50,836 bases of DNA from CAKXIK01 sp050947015 (GCA_050947015.1 JBMNVT010000017.1:1-50836), one strand, 5' to 3'; numbered from the stretch's first letter, positions 32,250 to 41,996 are shown. Notes: generated by a model not told the origin, from the letters alone. A program made the numbers and translations.

Positions 32250-33143
32250 ATGACAAAAACACAAGGTCTGTTACGAGCCACAAAATTCAAGGAAAGTTTT
32301 TTCAGGGTTCTCTTTCTGATTGCTGCGCTCACCTCTATTGCGGCTGTTCTGCTGATCTGCGTTTTTCTGTTTGCAAACGGCATTCCCGCCATGGCGGAAA
32401 TCGGCATCTTTAATTTTCTGTTCGGAAAAAAGTGGGCGCCTACAAACAGCAATCCCTCCTTCGGCATCTTTCCGATGATTGTCGGCAGCCTTTATGTTAC
32501 GGCGGGCGCCGCGATCATCGGCGTACCCATCGGTATTCTTACGGCTGTTTACATGGCAAAATTCTGCCCGCCCGGACTGTATCGCTTTTTAAAGCCTGCC
32601 GTCGACCTGCTTGCCGGAATTCCGTCAATTGTTTACGGTTTTTTTGGGCTGGTGGTCATTGTTCCGCTGGTTCGCAATTCGTTTGACAAAGGCGACGGCA
32701 TGTGTATTCTCACCGCATCCATCCTGCTCGGCATCATGATTTTACCGACAATCATCGGGGTCAGCGAAGCGGCAATCCGTGCCGTTCCGCAAAGCTATTA
32801 TGAAGGTGCGCTGGCTTTGGGTGCCACGCACGAGCGCAGCGTCTTTTTTACGGTTCTGCCGGCGGCAAAAAGCGGCGTGATGGCCGGAGTAATTCTGGGA
32901 ATCGGCCGGGCAATCGGCGAAACCATGGCCGTTGCGATGATTGTCGGCAATCAGGCGCGGCTGCCGTCCAGCATTTTGAAGGGCGTGCGTACGCTGACCA
33001 CCAACATTGTACTGGAAATGGGGTATGCGGCCGACCTGCACCGCGAGGCACTGATTGCCACCGCTGTGGTTCTGTTTGTTTTTATCCTAATCATTAACAT
33101 TTCATTTTCTTTGCTCAAACGCAAAAGCAGCGCAAAGGAGTAA
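32250..33143 (+). CDS. pstC: phosphate ABC transporter permease PstC
   Basis: 297 residues with six predicted membrane helices. Family marks: FLFGKKWAPTNSNPSFGIFP in the first outside loop, LAGIPSIVYGFFGL and the EAA-like coupling loop ALALGATHERSVFFTVLPAA with GIGRAIGETMAV. Forms the channel with PstA. An AAAGAAAGG site lies upstream of the ATG. Second gene of the seven-gene pst-pho operon. Confidence 0.95.
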   Translation: MTKTQGLLRATKFKESFFRVLFLIAALTSIAAVLLICVFLFANGIPAMAEIGIFNFLFGKKWAPTNSNPSFGIFPMIVGSLYVTAGAAIIGVPIGILTAVYMAKFCPPGLYRFLKPAVDLLAGIPSIVYGFFGLVVIVPLVRNSFDKGDGMCILTASILLGIMILPTIIGVSEAAIRAVPQSYYEGALALGATHERSVFFTVLPAAKSGVMAGVILGIGRAIGETMAVAMIVGNQARLPSSILKGVRTLTTNIVLEMGYAADLHREALIATAVVLFVFILIINISFSLLKRKSSAKE

Positions 33144-33148
33144 CCGGT

Positions 33149-34012
33149 ATGAAAGAAAAAATTCTGGGCCGCTTTCGCGGTTATCGCAGGCAGCCTCTCT
33201 CCCTCTTTCTCTTTATTGCCACCTCGCTTGCCGCTTTGATTACTTTTTGCGTGCTTGCCTTTCTGGTGGCGTACATTTTAATCAACGGTATTCCGCATCT
33301 TCAATTGTCGTTGTTTGAATGGAAATACACTACTGACAATCAATCCGTGGTACCGGCGTTGATTAACACCGTTTCCATCACGCTACTTTCGCTGTTGATC
33401 GCTGTTCCGCTCGGCATCGCCTCCGCAATTTATCTGACCGAATACGCCAACAAAAAAAGCAAAATTGTCTCGGTAATCTCCATGACGGCAGAAACACTTT
33501 CCGGCATTCCGTCCATTGTTTACGGGCTGTTCGGCAATTTGTTTTTTTTAACCGCGCTCGGCTGGGGGTATTCGCTGCTTTCCGGCGCATTTACGCTGGC
33601 GATTATGATTCTGCCGCTGGTGATGCGCACCACACAGGAAGCGCTGATTTCGGTGCCGGTTTCTTACCGCGAGGGCAGTTTTGGGCTTGGAGCAGGCAAA
33701 CTGCGCACCATTTTTCGCGTGGTTCTGCCGTCCGCGGTGCCAGGGATTCTTTCCGGCATCATTCTTTCCATCGGGCGCATCGTCGGTGAAACCGCAGCGC
33801 TGATTTTCACGTCCGGCTCGGTGGCAAAGCTGGCAAACGGGCTTTTTTCCGGCGGCCGCACGCTGGCCGTACACATGTACGTTCTTTCCGGCGAAGGGCT
33901 GTACTTTGACCAGGCATACGCAACGGCGGTTGTGCTGCTTGTAATCGTGCTTATTATCAACATGATTTCCAACACAATTGCCAAACGCCTGACCCGCAGC
34001 CAGCATGACTGA
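33149..34012 (+). CDS. pstA: phosphate ABC transporter permease PstA
   Basis: 287 residues, six membrane helices; LSGIPSIVYGLFGNLFF and the coupling loop FGLGAGKLRTIFRVVLPSAV followed by GRIVGETAAL define PstA. Starts five bases after pstC stops, so the two are made together. Confidence 0.95.
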   Translation: MKEKILGRFRGYRRQPLSLFLFIATSLAALITFCVLAFLVAYILINGIPHLQLSLFEWKYTTDNQSVVPALINTVSITLLSLLIAVPLGIASAIYLTEYANKKSKIVSVISMTAETLSGIPSIVYGLFGNLFFLTALGWGYSLLSGAFTLAIMILPLVMRTTQEALISVPVSYREGSFGLGAGKLRTIFRVVLPSAVPGILSGIILSIGRIVGETAALIFTSGSVAKLANGLFSGGRTLAVHMYVLSGEGLYFDQAYATAVVLLVIVLIINMISNTIAKRLTRSQHD

Positions 34013-34049
34013 GCTTGCCGAGCGGCCGAACAGAAAGGAATCATCTATC

Positions 34050-34799
34050 ATGAGTAAATTTGAAATTGACGGGCTCAACCTGTATTACGGCGATTTTCAC
34101 GCACTGAAGGATATTTCCGTCGCATTTCCCGAACACGAAATTACCGCGCTGATCGGCCCTTCCGGGTGCGGTAAGTCGACGCTGCTGAAGTGCCTGAACC
34201 GCATGAACGATCTGGTCGACCATTGCAAAATCACCGGAAAAGTGCTGCTTGACGGCGAGAACATTTATGGCGACATGGATGTAAATACTCTGCGCCGCCG
34301 GGTGGGAATGGTGTTCCAGAAAGCAAACCCGTTCCCGATGAGCGTTTATGACAACGTCGCCTATGGGCCGCGCACCCATGGAATTCGTTCGCGTGCCAAG
34401 CTGGACGCACTGGTGGAGCGCAGCCTTCGTCAGGCGGCTATCTGGGACGAGCTGAAGGATCGGTTGAAAAAAAGTGCACTTGGCCTTTCCGGCGGTCAGC
34501 AGCAGCGCCTCTGCATCGCCCGGGCTCTCGCTGTGGAACCCGAGGTTCTGCTGATGGATGAATCCACCTCCGCGCTGGACCCGATTTCCACTTCGAAAAT
34601 TGAGGATCTTGTGAGCGACCTAAAAAAAGAGTATACTATTATCATGGTAACGCACAACATGCAGCAGGCCGCCCGTATTTCGGACAAGACCGCGTTTTTC
34701 CTGCTTGGAGATCTGGTGGAATTCGGCGAAACGGAAGAGCTGTTTTCCATGCCAAAGGACAAACGCACCGAAGACTATATCACCGGAAGATTCGGCTGA
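34050..34799 (+). CDS. pstB: phosphate ABC transporter ATPase PstB
   Basis: 249 residues from the ATG at 34050 (GAAAGGAA upstream). Walker A GPSGCGKST (36-44), LNRMNDL typical of PstB, signature LSGGQQQR, Walker B VLLMDESTSALDP and MVTHNM. Energises PstCA. Length is the family norm. Confidence 0.96.
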   Translation: MSKFEIDGLNLYYGDFHALKDISVAFPEHEITALIGPSGCGKSTLLKCLNRMNDLVDHCKITGKVLLDGENIYGDMDVNTLRRRVGMVFQKANPFPMSVYDNVAYGPRTHGIRSRAKLDALVERSLRQAAIWDELKDRLKKSALGLSGGQQQRLCIARALAVEPEVLLMDESTSALDPISTSKIEDLVSDLKKEYTIIMVTHNMQQAARISDKTAFFLLGDLVEFGETEELFSMPKDKRTEDYITGRFG

Positions 34800-34851
34800 T
34801 TTCTGTTTTAAAAACACCGGGACTACCCGGAGAAAAGGATGGCTTACTATT

Positions 34852-35508
34852 ATGCGAAACCGTTTTGACCGGGAACTGGAACTGCTAAACAACGAACTGT
34901 TGGAAATGGCTGCATTGATTGAAAACGCAATTGTGACGGCTGTACACGCGCTGACCACTCATAACGAGGAACTGGCGCGCGAGGCAATCCGCTTCGATTC
35001 CACTGTGGATGAAAAGGAACGGGATATTGAGCGGCGCTGCCTGAAGCTGCTGTTGCAGCAGCAGCCGGTTGCCACCGATTTGCGCGTGATTTCAACCGCG
35101 CTGAAAATGATTACAGACATGGAACGCATCGGCGATCAGGCCGCCGATATTTCAGAACTGACGCTTCAGCTGGAACAGTCTGATTACGAGCGCCATATGG
35201 AGCATATTGCAAAAATGGCGAACGCCACCGTAAAAATGGTCAAGGAGAGCATCGACGCTTTCATCAGCCGCGACCTTGAGCTTGCCCGCCGGGTAATAGA
35301 TTATGACGACGTGGTGGACGGCCTGTTCGATCAGGTCAAAAACGATTTGATCCGCCTGATTCAGCAGGACGCCGAAAGCGGCGAACAGGCGGTCGATCTG
35401 CTGATTATCGCCAAGTATTTTGAGCGCATCGGCGACCATGCGACCAACATTGCGGAATGGGCAGAATTTTCTATTACAGGCATTCACAAAAACGAAAGGA
35501 TTCTGTGA
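34852..35508 (+). CDS. phoU: phosphate signalling protein PhoU
   Basis: 218 residues forming two three-helix bundles, each with its metal-binding line: RVISTALKMITDMERIGDQA and LLIIAKYFERIGDHATNIA. PhoU links the state of PstSCAB to PhoR and keeps the response off when phosphate is plentiful. ATG at 34852, GAAAAGGA upstream. Confidence 0.95.
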   Translation: MRNRFDRELELLNNELLEMAALIENAIVTAVHALTTHNEELAREAIRFDSTVDEKERDIERRCLKLLLQQQPVATDLRVISTALKMITDMERIGDQAADISELTLQLEQSDYERHMEHIAKMANATVKMVKESIDAFISRDLELARRVIDYDDVVDGLFDQVKNDLIRLIQQDAESGEQAVDLLIIAKYFERIGDHATNIAEWAEFSITGIHKNERIL

Positions 35509-35512
35509 CGCT

Positions 35513-36190
35513 ATGATTTACATTGTGGAGGACGACGACAACATTCGGGAATTGGAGGACTATGCGCTGCGCAGCGGCGGGTTCACTGCAAAGAGTTTTT
35601 CGAGTGGCGGCGCTCTTTTGGCTGCATGCCGTGAGGAGATCCCAGACCTTGTGCTGCTGGATATCATGCTGCCGGAGGAGGACGGTCTGCAGATTCTCCG
35701 CCAATTGCGCACCGACTCTGCAACCAAACTGGTGCCGGTTATTATGGTCACCGCAAAAACAACTGAGCTGGATGTGGTAAAGGGGCTTGATTTGGGCGCG
35801 GATGACTATATTCCAAAGCCGTTTGGGGTCATGGAGCTGATTTCCCGCGTGAAAGCCGTCCTGCGCCGCAGCGAACGCACACCGGAACCGGAGCCGGACA
35901 CCACCTTTTCCTGCGGAGATATTCTGCTGGACGACAAGCAGCGCGTGGTGACTGCGAGCGGAACTGTTTGTGAGCTGACCTATAAAGAATACGAACTGCT
36001 CAAGCTGCTGCTGCGCAATCAGCGGTTGGTACTGACACGCGAAAAAATTCTGCAGTCCGTCTGGGGTTACAGCTTTGAGGGAGAAACCCGCACGGTGGAC
36101 ATGCACATCAAAACGCTTCGCCAAAAGCTTGGAGAAGCCGGTTCTTTGATTAAAACCGTACGCAACGTAGGGTATAAAATTGGAGAATAG
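35513..36190 (+). CDS. PhoB/PhoP-type response regulator
   Basis: 225 residues, OmpR class. Receiver domain: acidic pocket EDDD at 6-9, phospho-acceptor Asp50 (LVLLDIMLP), KPFG near 103. C-terminal winged HTH ends TVDMHIKTLRQKLG and TVRNVGYKIGE. It starts four bases after phoU and precedes the PhoR-like kinase, so it is the phosphate regulator of this operon and the likely reader of the boxes at 31014-31050. Confidence 0.9.
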   Translation: MIYIVEDDDNIRELEDYALRSGGFTAKSFSSGGALLAACREEIPDLVLLDIMLPEEDGLQILRQLRTDSATKLVPVIMVTAKTTELDVVKGLDLGADDYIPKPFGVMELISRVKAVLRRSERTPEPEPDTTFSCGDILLDDKQRVVTASGTVCELTYKEYELLKLLLRNQRLVLTREKILQSVWGYSFEGETRTVDMHIKTLRQKLGEAGSLIKTVRNVGYKIGE

Positions 36191-36276
36191 AGGGATTGCC
36201 GCACAGCCTTCCGCAGGAACCTGTGGATTTTCTGCAAATAACAACACCATCAATCCGAAAAGGAGGGGCATTCCTC

Positions 36277-37989
36277 TTGGAACGTAAAATCAAAAAGCAT
36301 ATGCTGCTGGTGGGTGTGGTTTCCATCCTGCTTACGGCGGCACTGCTAATTATCATATTCTTTAATATTTACCGCACACAGGTTCAAAACGACCTCAAAG
36401 CCGCCGGCCAACTTGCCTCCGCCGGCGAAACAATCAGCGGCGAGAACTATCTGCCATTGCTCAAGAGCCAATATCCCGAGCTGCGCATCACGCTGATCGA
36501 CAGCAGCGGTTCGGTTGTTTACGACAGTGAAAGCAACGCCGGAAGCATGGAGGATCACTCCTCCCGTCCGGAGATCGCCGAGGCCAGACAAAACGGCGAG
36601 GGCTTTGCGCTTCGCCACTCCAACACGCTTGACGAAACCATGTATTATTACGCGCTTAGGCTTTCGGACGGACGGATTCTGCGGGTTGCCCGCGCTGCAC
36701 ACAGCTTTCGCTGGGTGGTGCAGAGCGCCCTTCCTCTACTGATGATTGTCTGTATTTTTATGTTTGTACTTTGCCTGATTCTTTCGTCCGTGCTGACCAA
36801 ACGAATTCTGGCGCCGGTTAACGCGCTGCAGTCACATCTTTACGATGCGGATCCCGACGATATTTATGAGGAACTTTCCCCGTTTCTGGCTGCCATCCGC
36901 CGCCAGCAAAGCAGCCTGCAGGCGCAGAAGGAACGACTGGAACGCGAAAAGGATCGTATCACACTGATCAGCGAGAATATGTCCGAAGGGTTAATTCTTC
37001 TCGACACCGACCGCAATATTCTCCTGATTAACCACAGCGCCGCAGCACTGCTGAACGCCAAACCCGGCGAATACACCGGACGCAATCTTCTGACGCTGAC
37101 GCGCAGTCTGGAACTTTTGCAGGCAGTGGATGACTCCGCCGGGGAAAAATCCAGTTCCATTGTGCTGAATACCGGCGGACGATATGTACAGGTGTTCGTC
37201 AGTCCCGCCATGCACAGGGAGCATGTAATCGGCTCGATCTGTTTTGCGCTTGATATTACCGAAAAAACGCTTGCAGAAAAGTCCCGCCGGGATTTTACCG
37301 CCAACATCTCACATGAGCTGAAAACGCCGATGACCTCCATTTCCGGTTATGCGGAGCTGATGGAAAACGGGCTTGCCAAAGAAGAGGACATTCCGGTGTT
37401 TGCCGCAAAAATCCGTAAGGAATCTGGCCGCCTGATTGCGTTGATTAACGATATTATTGAGCTTTCGCAGCTGGACGAGGGTGTTTCCAAAAAAGAATTT
37501 GAGCCGGTATCTCTGCAGGAGAACATTCAGAAAATTCTCTCTGCGCTTGAAATTCCCGCACAAAAGGCCGGCGTAACGCTTTCGTTCTCCGGCGAAGATG
37601 TAACGGTATTTGCCAACCGTTCCATGATGGACGAACTGGTAATGAACCTTTGTGACAATGCCGTGCGCTATAACAAACCGGGCGGCAGCGTGACGGTTTC
37701 CACCGCGCTGGTCAACGGCGACGTGGTGCTCACAGTGTGTGACACCGGCATCGGTATCCCGGAATCCAGCCAAAGCCGTGTTTTTGAACGGTTTTACCGC
37801 GTGGACAAAAGCCGTTCAAAGGCTTCCGGCGGAACCGGACTCGGGCTTGCGATTGTCAAGCACATTGTCGAGCTGCACAGCGGCAGAATCACGCTTCACA
37901 GTGCTCCCGGCGAGGGAACGGAAATTACAGTCACCCTTCCCTCTTATGTTCGCCGTGCCGCTGCCTCCATCGCCGAAAATGCAGAATGA
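36277..37989 (+). CDS. phoR: PhoR-type sensor histidine kinase
   Basis: 570 residues from a TTG at 36277, chosen because AGGAGG (36261-36266) stands ten bases upstream; an ATG at 36301 has no such site. TM1 is about 9-30, an outside sensor of about 115 residues follows (ITLIDSSGSVVYDSESNAGS), TM2 is about 150-172, then HAMP-like and PAS segments. HisKA: His346 in ISHELKTP. HATPase: LCDNAVRYNKPGG, DTGIGIP, GGTGLGLAIVK. Last gene of the pst-pho operon; autophosphorylates and passes phosphate to the adjacent regulator when phosphate is scarce. Confidence 0.92.
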   Translation: MERKIKKHMLLVGVVSILLTAALLIIIFFNIYRTQVQNDLKAAGQLASAGETISGENYLPLLKSQYPELRITLIDSSGSVVYDSESNAGSMEDHSSRPEIAEARQNGEGFALRHSNTLDETMYYYALRLSDGRILRVARAAHSFRWVVQSALPLLMIVCIFMFVLCLILSSVLTKRILAPVNALQSHLYDADPDDIYEELSPFLAAIRRQQSSLQAQKERLEREKDRITLISENMSEGLILLDTDRNILLINHSAAALLNAKPGEYTGRNLLTLTRSLELLQAVDDSAGEKSSSIVLNTGGRYVQVFVSPAMHREHVIGSICFALDITEKTLAEKSRRDFTANISHELKTPMTSISGYAELMENGLAKEEDIPVFAAKIRKESGRLIALINDIIELSQLDEGVSKKEFEPVSLQENIQKILSALEIPAQKAGVTLSFSGEDVTVFANRSMMDELVMNLCDNAVRYNKPGGSVTVSTALVNGDVVLTVCDTGIGIPESSQSRVFERFYRVDKSRSKASGGTGLGLAIVKHIVELHSGRITLHSAPGEGTEITVTLPSYVRRAAASIAENAE

Positions 37990-38017
37990 TCTCGAAGTTT
38001 TCCGAATCCATTTTTAT

Positions 38018-38051
38018 GCACAACACAGTCCGCGCGGCTGTGTTGTGTTTT
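38018..38051 (+). terminator. terminator of the pst-pho operon
   Basis: CACAACACAG (38019-38028) pairs with CTGTGTTGTG (38038-38047), then TTTT. Confidence 0.85.
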
Positions 38052-38241
38052 ACTCTCATCCTCGAACAACTATGGCAGAAAATTTGGAATTTCTGACGGC
38101 AAAGCCTCTGAAATTGAAATTGATTGCTACCCTCAGTGCACCGCAACAGAAAGAGCTGCAGCAAGCCGAATTACAGTTGGAGCTCTTTCGGCATAGACAC
38201 ATGAAATAACAAAATCATCTATAAGTAACGGAGGCATAAAA

Positions 38242-38685
38242 GTGCCGCAGTCACATAAGAAAGCTTATATTCTGCTCTGGTGCTGTTTTACGGCATATCT
38301 TGCGGTAATTTTCCGGTTGACGGTATTCCGCACGGGATTTTCGTTTGCGGCCTTTGGCCGCGGCGGCACATGGAATCTCGTGCCGCTTTATGATTTGTGG
38401 GTGACGCTGCGGGACGATGGATTTCGGGTGTTTGCCCGGCTATTTTTGGGAAATATCGGTTGGTTTGTGCCGTTCGGCGCTCTTCTTGCTGCTCTGTTTC
38501 CGCAAAAAAGGGTGTGGGAGGTCTGTCTGGCCGGATTTTGCTGTTCGGTTTTGATTGAACTGCTGCAGTTCTGTTTTGGCGTCGGCATCACCGAACTGGA
38601 CGATGTTCTGCTGAACACATTCGGTGTGTGGATCGGCAGCACAGGCTTCCAGCAGGGAAAAAAGCTTTTGTTACGAAAAAAATAA
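38242..38685 (+). CDS. VanZ-like membrane protein
   Basis: 147 residues, four hydrophobic helices with the VanZ family pattern: NLVPLYDLW in the first loop, GNIGWFVPFGALL, and VLIELLQFCFGVGITELDDVLLNTFGVWIG. GTG 38242 is the start, with GGAGG seven bases upstream. VanZ proteins affect teicoplanin susceptibility in some enterococci, but most genomic VanZ-like proteins have no assigned role. Single gene between two terminators. Confidence 0.88.
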   Translation: MPQSHKKAYILLWCCFTAYLAVIFRLTVFRTGFSFAAFGRGGTWNLVPLYDLWVTLRDDGFRVFARLFLGNIGWFVPFGALLAALFPQKRVWEVCLAGFCCSVLIELLQFCFGVGITELDDVLLNTFGVWIGSTGFQQGKKLLLRKK

Positions 38686-38696
38686 GGCGATACAAC

Positions 38697-38738
38697 AAAA
38701 AAACGACCGCTCTTTTTACGGGAGCGATCGTTTTTTAT
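38697..38738. terminator. bidirectional terminator
   Basis: AAACGACCGCTC and GAGCGATCGTTTTTT pair with one mismatch; A and T runs flank the stem. Serves the VanZ-like gene and the convergent helicase. Confidence 0.85.
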
Positions 38739-38766
38739 TTCGGTTCAGAATGGAGGCGGGATCCGA

Positions 38767-40440
38767 TTACACCAGACGCGCCTTCACTTTAATTCCCTTG
38801 ATTTTAGAATCGTTCAGGCTGTTTACCACGAGGTCTTTGTATTCCTTCGGAACCTCGAGCGTCGTGCACTGAGTGTCGATACGAATTGCGCCAAACACCT
38901 TGCCGGGCAGTCCGCTTTCTCCCGCTGCTGCACCGAGAATATGGTTTGCGGCAACTTTGTCTTTTCTGCCGATGGAAATACGCACAGCCGCCATGCTATC
39001 GCTCGGCGGGCGCGTTCCGCAGCCTGGTTCACAGCGCGGACGTTTTTTGACGGAGGGCCGACCGCGGTTTTTGCCCTGCTCCGGGCGAATGTGTTCGACG
39101 AAAAGCTCGCCAACATCCTCGGCAGTTTCATCGTAATCGGAACGCTGTTTCATTGCCATCGCAAACAATCCGGCCGCAAGCTGCTCCGCGGAATAGCCCT
39201 CCGCCATCAACCCGGCAACGGTGCCGCCGTATTTTTCGCCCTGTTCGCCCGCAAGAAAACCGCGGATTTCGGCGCAAAAGGCTTCGGTATTGCTTTGCAG
39301 AATCTGCTTTTTGGTCGGAATTGCCAACCTTTCGATCTGACAGTTGGCATAACGCGCAATTTCCATAACCTGACGCAGTTGAGCGCCGTTCTGCACCAAC
39401 GAAACCGCCAGACCCGATTTTCCCGCGCGGCCGGTACGCCCAATGCGATGGACGTAATATTCGTTTTCCTGCGGCAAATCGTAATTAAGCACAAGCGAAA
39501 CATCGTCAATATCGATTCCGCGGGCTACCACGTCGGTTGCAATCAGCAATTGAAAACGGTGATGCCTGAATTCATTGATGACCTGCGTGCGCTCATTCTG
39601 GCGCATATCGCCATGAAGTCCGCGAGCTGCATAATGATGGAGGTTGAGCTCCTCCACCAACTCGTCAACCATCTTTTTGGTGTTGCAGAATACAATCGCG
39701 GCGCCCGGCTTATAAAACTCAATCAAGCTGTAAAGCGTTTCGTTCTTCTTGCCGCGTGGAAGTACGGTGTAATACTGCTCAATCGTAGAAACAGTTTTCT
39801 GCGCGTGCTCAATTTTGATGGTGACCGGTTCTTTTTGAAAACGCGCGGTAATGTTCATGATCTCCCGCGGCATGGTTGCCGAAAAGAGCAACATCTGGCG
39901 CGATTCAGGAGTGGAAGCCAAAATGGTTTCAATGTCCTCCAAAAAGCCCATTTTAAGCATTTCGTCCGCCTCGTCAAGCACAACGGTGCGGATTTCCTCC
40001 AGATGAAGCGTGCGGCGGCGCATATGGTCCATAATGCGGCCGGGCGTTCCCACTACAATTTGGCAGCCGGTTTTCAGACGGGTCATCTGGCGGGAAAAGG
40101 AATCTCCTCCGAATACAGAAACAATATTGACGCCCTCCTTGTATTTTGCAAACTTGCGCAGCTCACCGCAGGACTGCAGCGCAAGCTCCCGCGTTGGACA
40201 AACAATCAACGCCTGCACCATTCTGGGGTCAAGCGACAAATCAACCCGATCCACAATCGGGACTCCGAACGCTGCTGTTTTGCCGCTGCCCGTTTGGCTG
40301 AGGCCAATGACATCTTTTCCGTTCAGAATCACCGGAATCGCCTGCGACTGAATTGAGGTCGCGACATCATAGCCGATTTCGGCGATGCTTTTTTTCAAAG
40401 GGTCGGACATTTGGATGCTTGAAAATTTTACGAAATCCAT
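38767..40440 (-). CDS. DEAD-box RNA helicase (CshA/DbpA-like)
   Basis: 557 residues. Motifs in order: Q motif (PLKKSIAEIGYDVATSIQSQAIP), SQTGSGKT, PTRELALQ, TPGR, VLDEADEM, FSATMP, ATDVVARGID, HRIGRTGRAG. After a variable basic linker (GKNRGRPSVKKRPR) the last about 75 residues form a DbpA-type RNA-binding domain (VRISIGRKDKVAANHILGAA). Probably acts in ribosome assembly or mRNA decay, often cold-induced. The ribosome site before ATG 40440 is weak (GAAATGAG). Confidence 0.92.
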   Translation of the reverse strand: MDFVKFSSIQMSDPLKKSIAEIGYDVATSIQSQAIPVILNGKDVIGLSQTGSGKTAAFGVPIVDRVDLSLDPRMVQALIVCPTRELALQSCGELRKFAKYKEGVNIVSVFGGDSFSRQMTRLKTGCQIVVGTPGRIMDHMRRRTLHLEEIRTVVLDEADEMLKMGFLEDIETILASTPESRQMLLFSATMPREIMNITARFQKEPVTIKIEHAQKTVSTIEQYYTVLPRGKKNETLYSLIEFYKPGAAIVFCNTKKMVDELVEELNLHHYAARGLHGDMRQNERTQVINEFRHHRFQLLIATDVVARGIDIDDVSLVLNYDLPQENEYYVHRIGRTGRAGKSGLAVSLVQNGAQLRQVMEIARYANCQIERLAIPTKKQILQSNTEAFCAEIRGFLAGEQGEKYGGTVAGLMAEGYSAEQLAAGLFAMAMKQRSDYDETAEDVGELFVEHIRPEQGKNRGRPSVKKRPRCEPGCGTRPPSDSMAAVRISIGRKDKVAANHILGAAAGESGLPGKVFGAIRIDTQCTTLEVPKEYKDLVVNSLNDSKIKGIKVKARLV

Positions 40441-40785
40441 TGTTACTCATTTCTGCCGGTTTATAATCTTTGATGGAATGCCGGCACATTCATATTGAAT
40501 CTTATTTATCATATACCATATTACAAAATAAATCACGCCTTTTGCGCAAAATGGCGAAAAGTTTGTATCATCGCATAACATTATCTTCTGAATTCCGCTG
40601 AGTTTCATCTAATTTGATCGTCCGGAAATTATTATATTTTGTTATTGCATCCAGATTTTTCTTGACCTGCCGGCGAAACTCGCTCGGAATCCGTCTTGCT
40701 TTTTCGGCACGGAACGCATATACTAACGCATATAGTAAAACAGAAAAAGTGTTTTGTTTTGGTGCATTCTTTAGGGGGGAACCTT
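40441..40785. other. 345-bp divergent intergenic region
   Basis: Contains the promoter of the plus-strand gene at 40696-40724 (TTGCTT, 17 bases, TATACT) with a direct repeat AACGCATATA across the -10 (40713-40722 and 40725-40734). The helicase side is A/T-rich with possible -10 sequences but no defensible -35; a long leader for the helicase is possible. No RNA gene seen. Confidence 0.5.
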
Positions 40786-41517
40786 TTGAACATCGACTTT
40801 TCTTCGCCTACAGCGCAGTTGGCCGCCGCTCTGCTTGGCGCTGCCCTGCTGATTGCGGCGGCCGCCTTTTTTATCCGCCGCGGCATCCGGCACCGAAATG
40901 CCGCAAGCGAGCCGCTGCCCTACCGCATCCGTGACGATTTTCTTACCGATGCGGAATTTCAGTTTTATCAAACCCTGCGCACTTATCTCGGGTCTGCGGT
41001 TACCATCTGCCCCAAGGTTTCGCTTGGAGATATTTTTTTTGCCGCAGGAGAAAACCGCGCCGGATTCCTGAATAAAATAAACCGTAAGCATGTTGATTTT
41101 CTGCTCTGCGATCCGGAATCCATGGCGCCGGTTTGCGGCGTTGAACTGGACGACAGCACGCACCAACGGCCGGACCGGGTGGAGCGGGATCGCTTTGTGG
41201 ATGCGGTTTACGATGCCGCCGGGCTGCCACTGGTTCACGTTCCGCTGCAAAACGGCTATACCCCTGAAGAAGTGGACAGCCTTCTCGGCGAGCTTGTCGG
41301 TTTTGAATGGGAAACCTGCGACACACGCGAGCCGGCTGTTTACGAAAACCCGGACTGTGCGCTAATTCCTCACTGCCCGAAATGCGGCGCTCTGATGGTG
41401 CTGCGCATTCATCGGGAGGGAGAGCGCCGCGGCAAGCGTTATTACGGTTGCCCAAATTATCCAAAGTGCCGCACGGAAGTAGAACTGCTTCCAAAAGTAG
41501 ACATCTGTATGAAATAG
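40786..41517 (+). CDS. DUF2726 protein with TM anchor and topoisomerase-type zinc finger
   Basis: 243 residues from TTG 40786, chosen for the G-rich ribosome site (AGGGGGG) just upstream. One transmembrane helix at about 10-28 (QLAAALLGAALLIAAAAFFI). Residues 45-165 are DUF2726, a restriction-endonuclease-like fold with VDFLLCDPESMAPVCGVELD and DRVERDRFVDAVYDAAGLPLV. The C-terminus has a four-Cys finger of the topoisomerase I type (HCPKCGALM ... YGCPNYPKCR). This suggests a membrane-tethered nucleic-acid-binding protein or nuclease. Role unknown. Confidence 0.8.
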   Translation: MNIDFSSPTAQLAAALLGAALLIAAAAFFIRRGIRHRNAASEPLPYRIRDDFLTDAEFQFYQTLRTYLGSAVTICPKVSLGDIFFAAGENRAGFLNKINRKHVDFLLCDPESMAPVCGVELDDSTHQRPDRVERDRFVDAVYDAAGLPLVHVPLQNGYTPEEVDSLLGELVGFEWETCDTREPAVYENPDCALIPHCPKCGALMVLRIHREGERRGKRYYGCPNYPKCRTEVELLPKVDICMK

Positions 41518-41630
41518 CCTTTCAAAAAAAGCGGCACACGATACACTGTTCCACAGTTTTTTTCTTTTCCTGCATAAACCAAGGAATAAATGACCATCCT
41601 AATTACATAAATTTTAGCGAAAGGCGGTTT

Positions 41631-41930
41631 ATGATGATGGAAGGCGTTTTGAAAGCTGTGGAGCGGCTGCCGGTAATTCTCCGGGAAAAAATCAGCCCCA
41701 CGACAACGGATCTGGAGGAAAAGGAATCGATTCTGCGCGAACTTCGCGCTGTTTCAGAAAAAATTCGCTGTGCGCAGTCCCGTTTCGATCTGGTTTGCGA
41801 AAGCGATCTGGTAGACAGCTGCATTTATGAGCTGGAATCGCTGCACGCAAAGTATCGCTTTCTGCTTCAGAAAGCGCGACAGATGGGGATTCGGTGTCAA
41901 CCCTTTGCCATAGACTGCGCCGCACGCTGA
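41631..41930 (+). CDS. DUF2508 (YaaL-like) protein
   Basis: 99 residues, helical. The family core is seen in ELRAVSEKIRCAQSRFDLVCESDLVDSCIYELESLHAKYRFLLQKA, matching the YaaL/DUF2508 pattern of F-[DN]-x-x-x-[DE]-x-[DE]-L-I-[DE]. Start is the first of three ATG codons, after AAAGGCGG. It precedes a bofA-like gene by 66 bases, the same order as yaaL-bofA in Bacillus, which supports both calls. Function unknown; co-occurs with sporulation genes. Confidence 0.82.
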   Translation: MMMEGVLKAVERLPVILREKISPTTTDLEEKESILRELRAVSEKIRCAQSRFDLVCESDLVDSCIYELESLHAKYRFLLQKARQMGIRCQPFAIDCAAR

Positions 41931-41996
41931 AACAAAAAACGAAAACCTCCCTGTCCGGCGCCATTTGTCATGAAGCCGGACAAGGAGGAATTTTTT

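Noticed and set aside
38072..38209. Possible 45-codon gene after the pst-pho terminator
   Set aside because: No ribosome site before its ATG, no family likeness and no promoter; kept only as a possible gene remnant.
38941..40356. 471-codon frame antisense to the DEAD-box gene
   Set aside because: Shadow frame with no recognisable domain.
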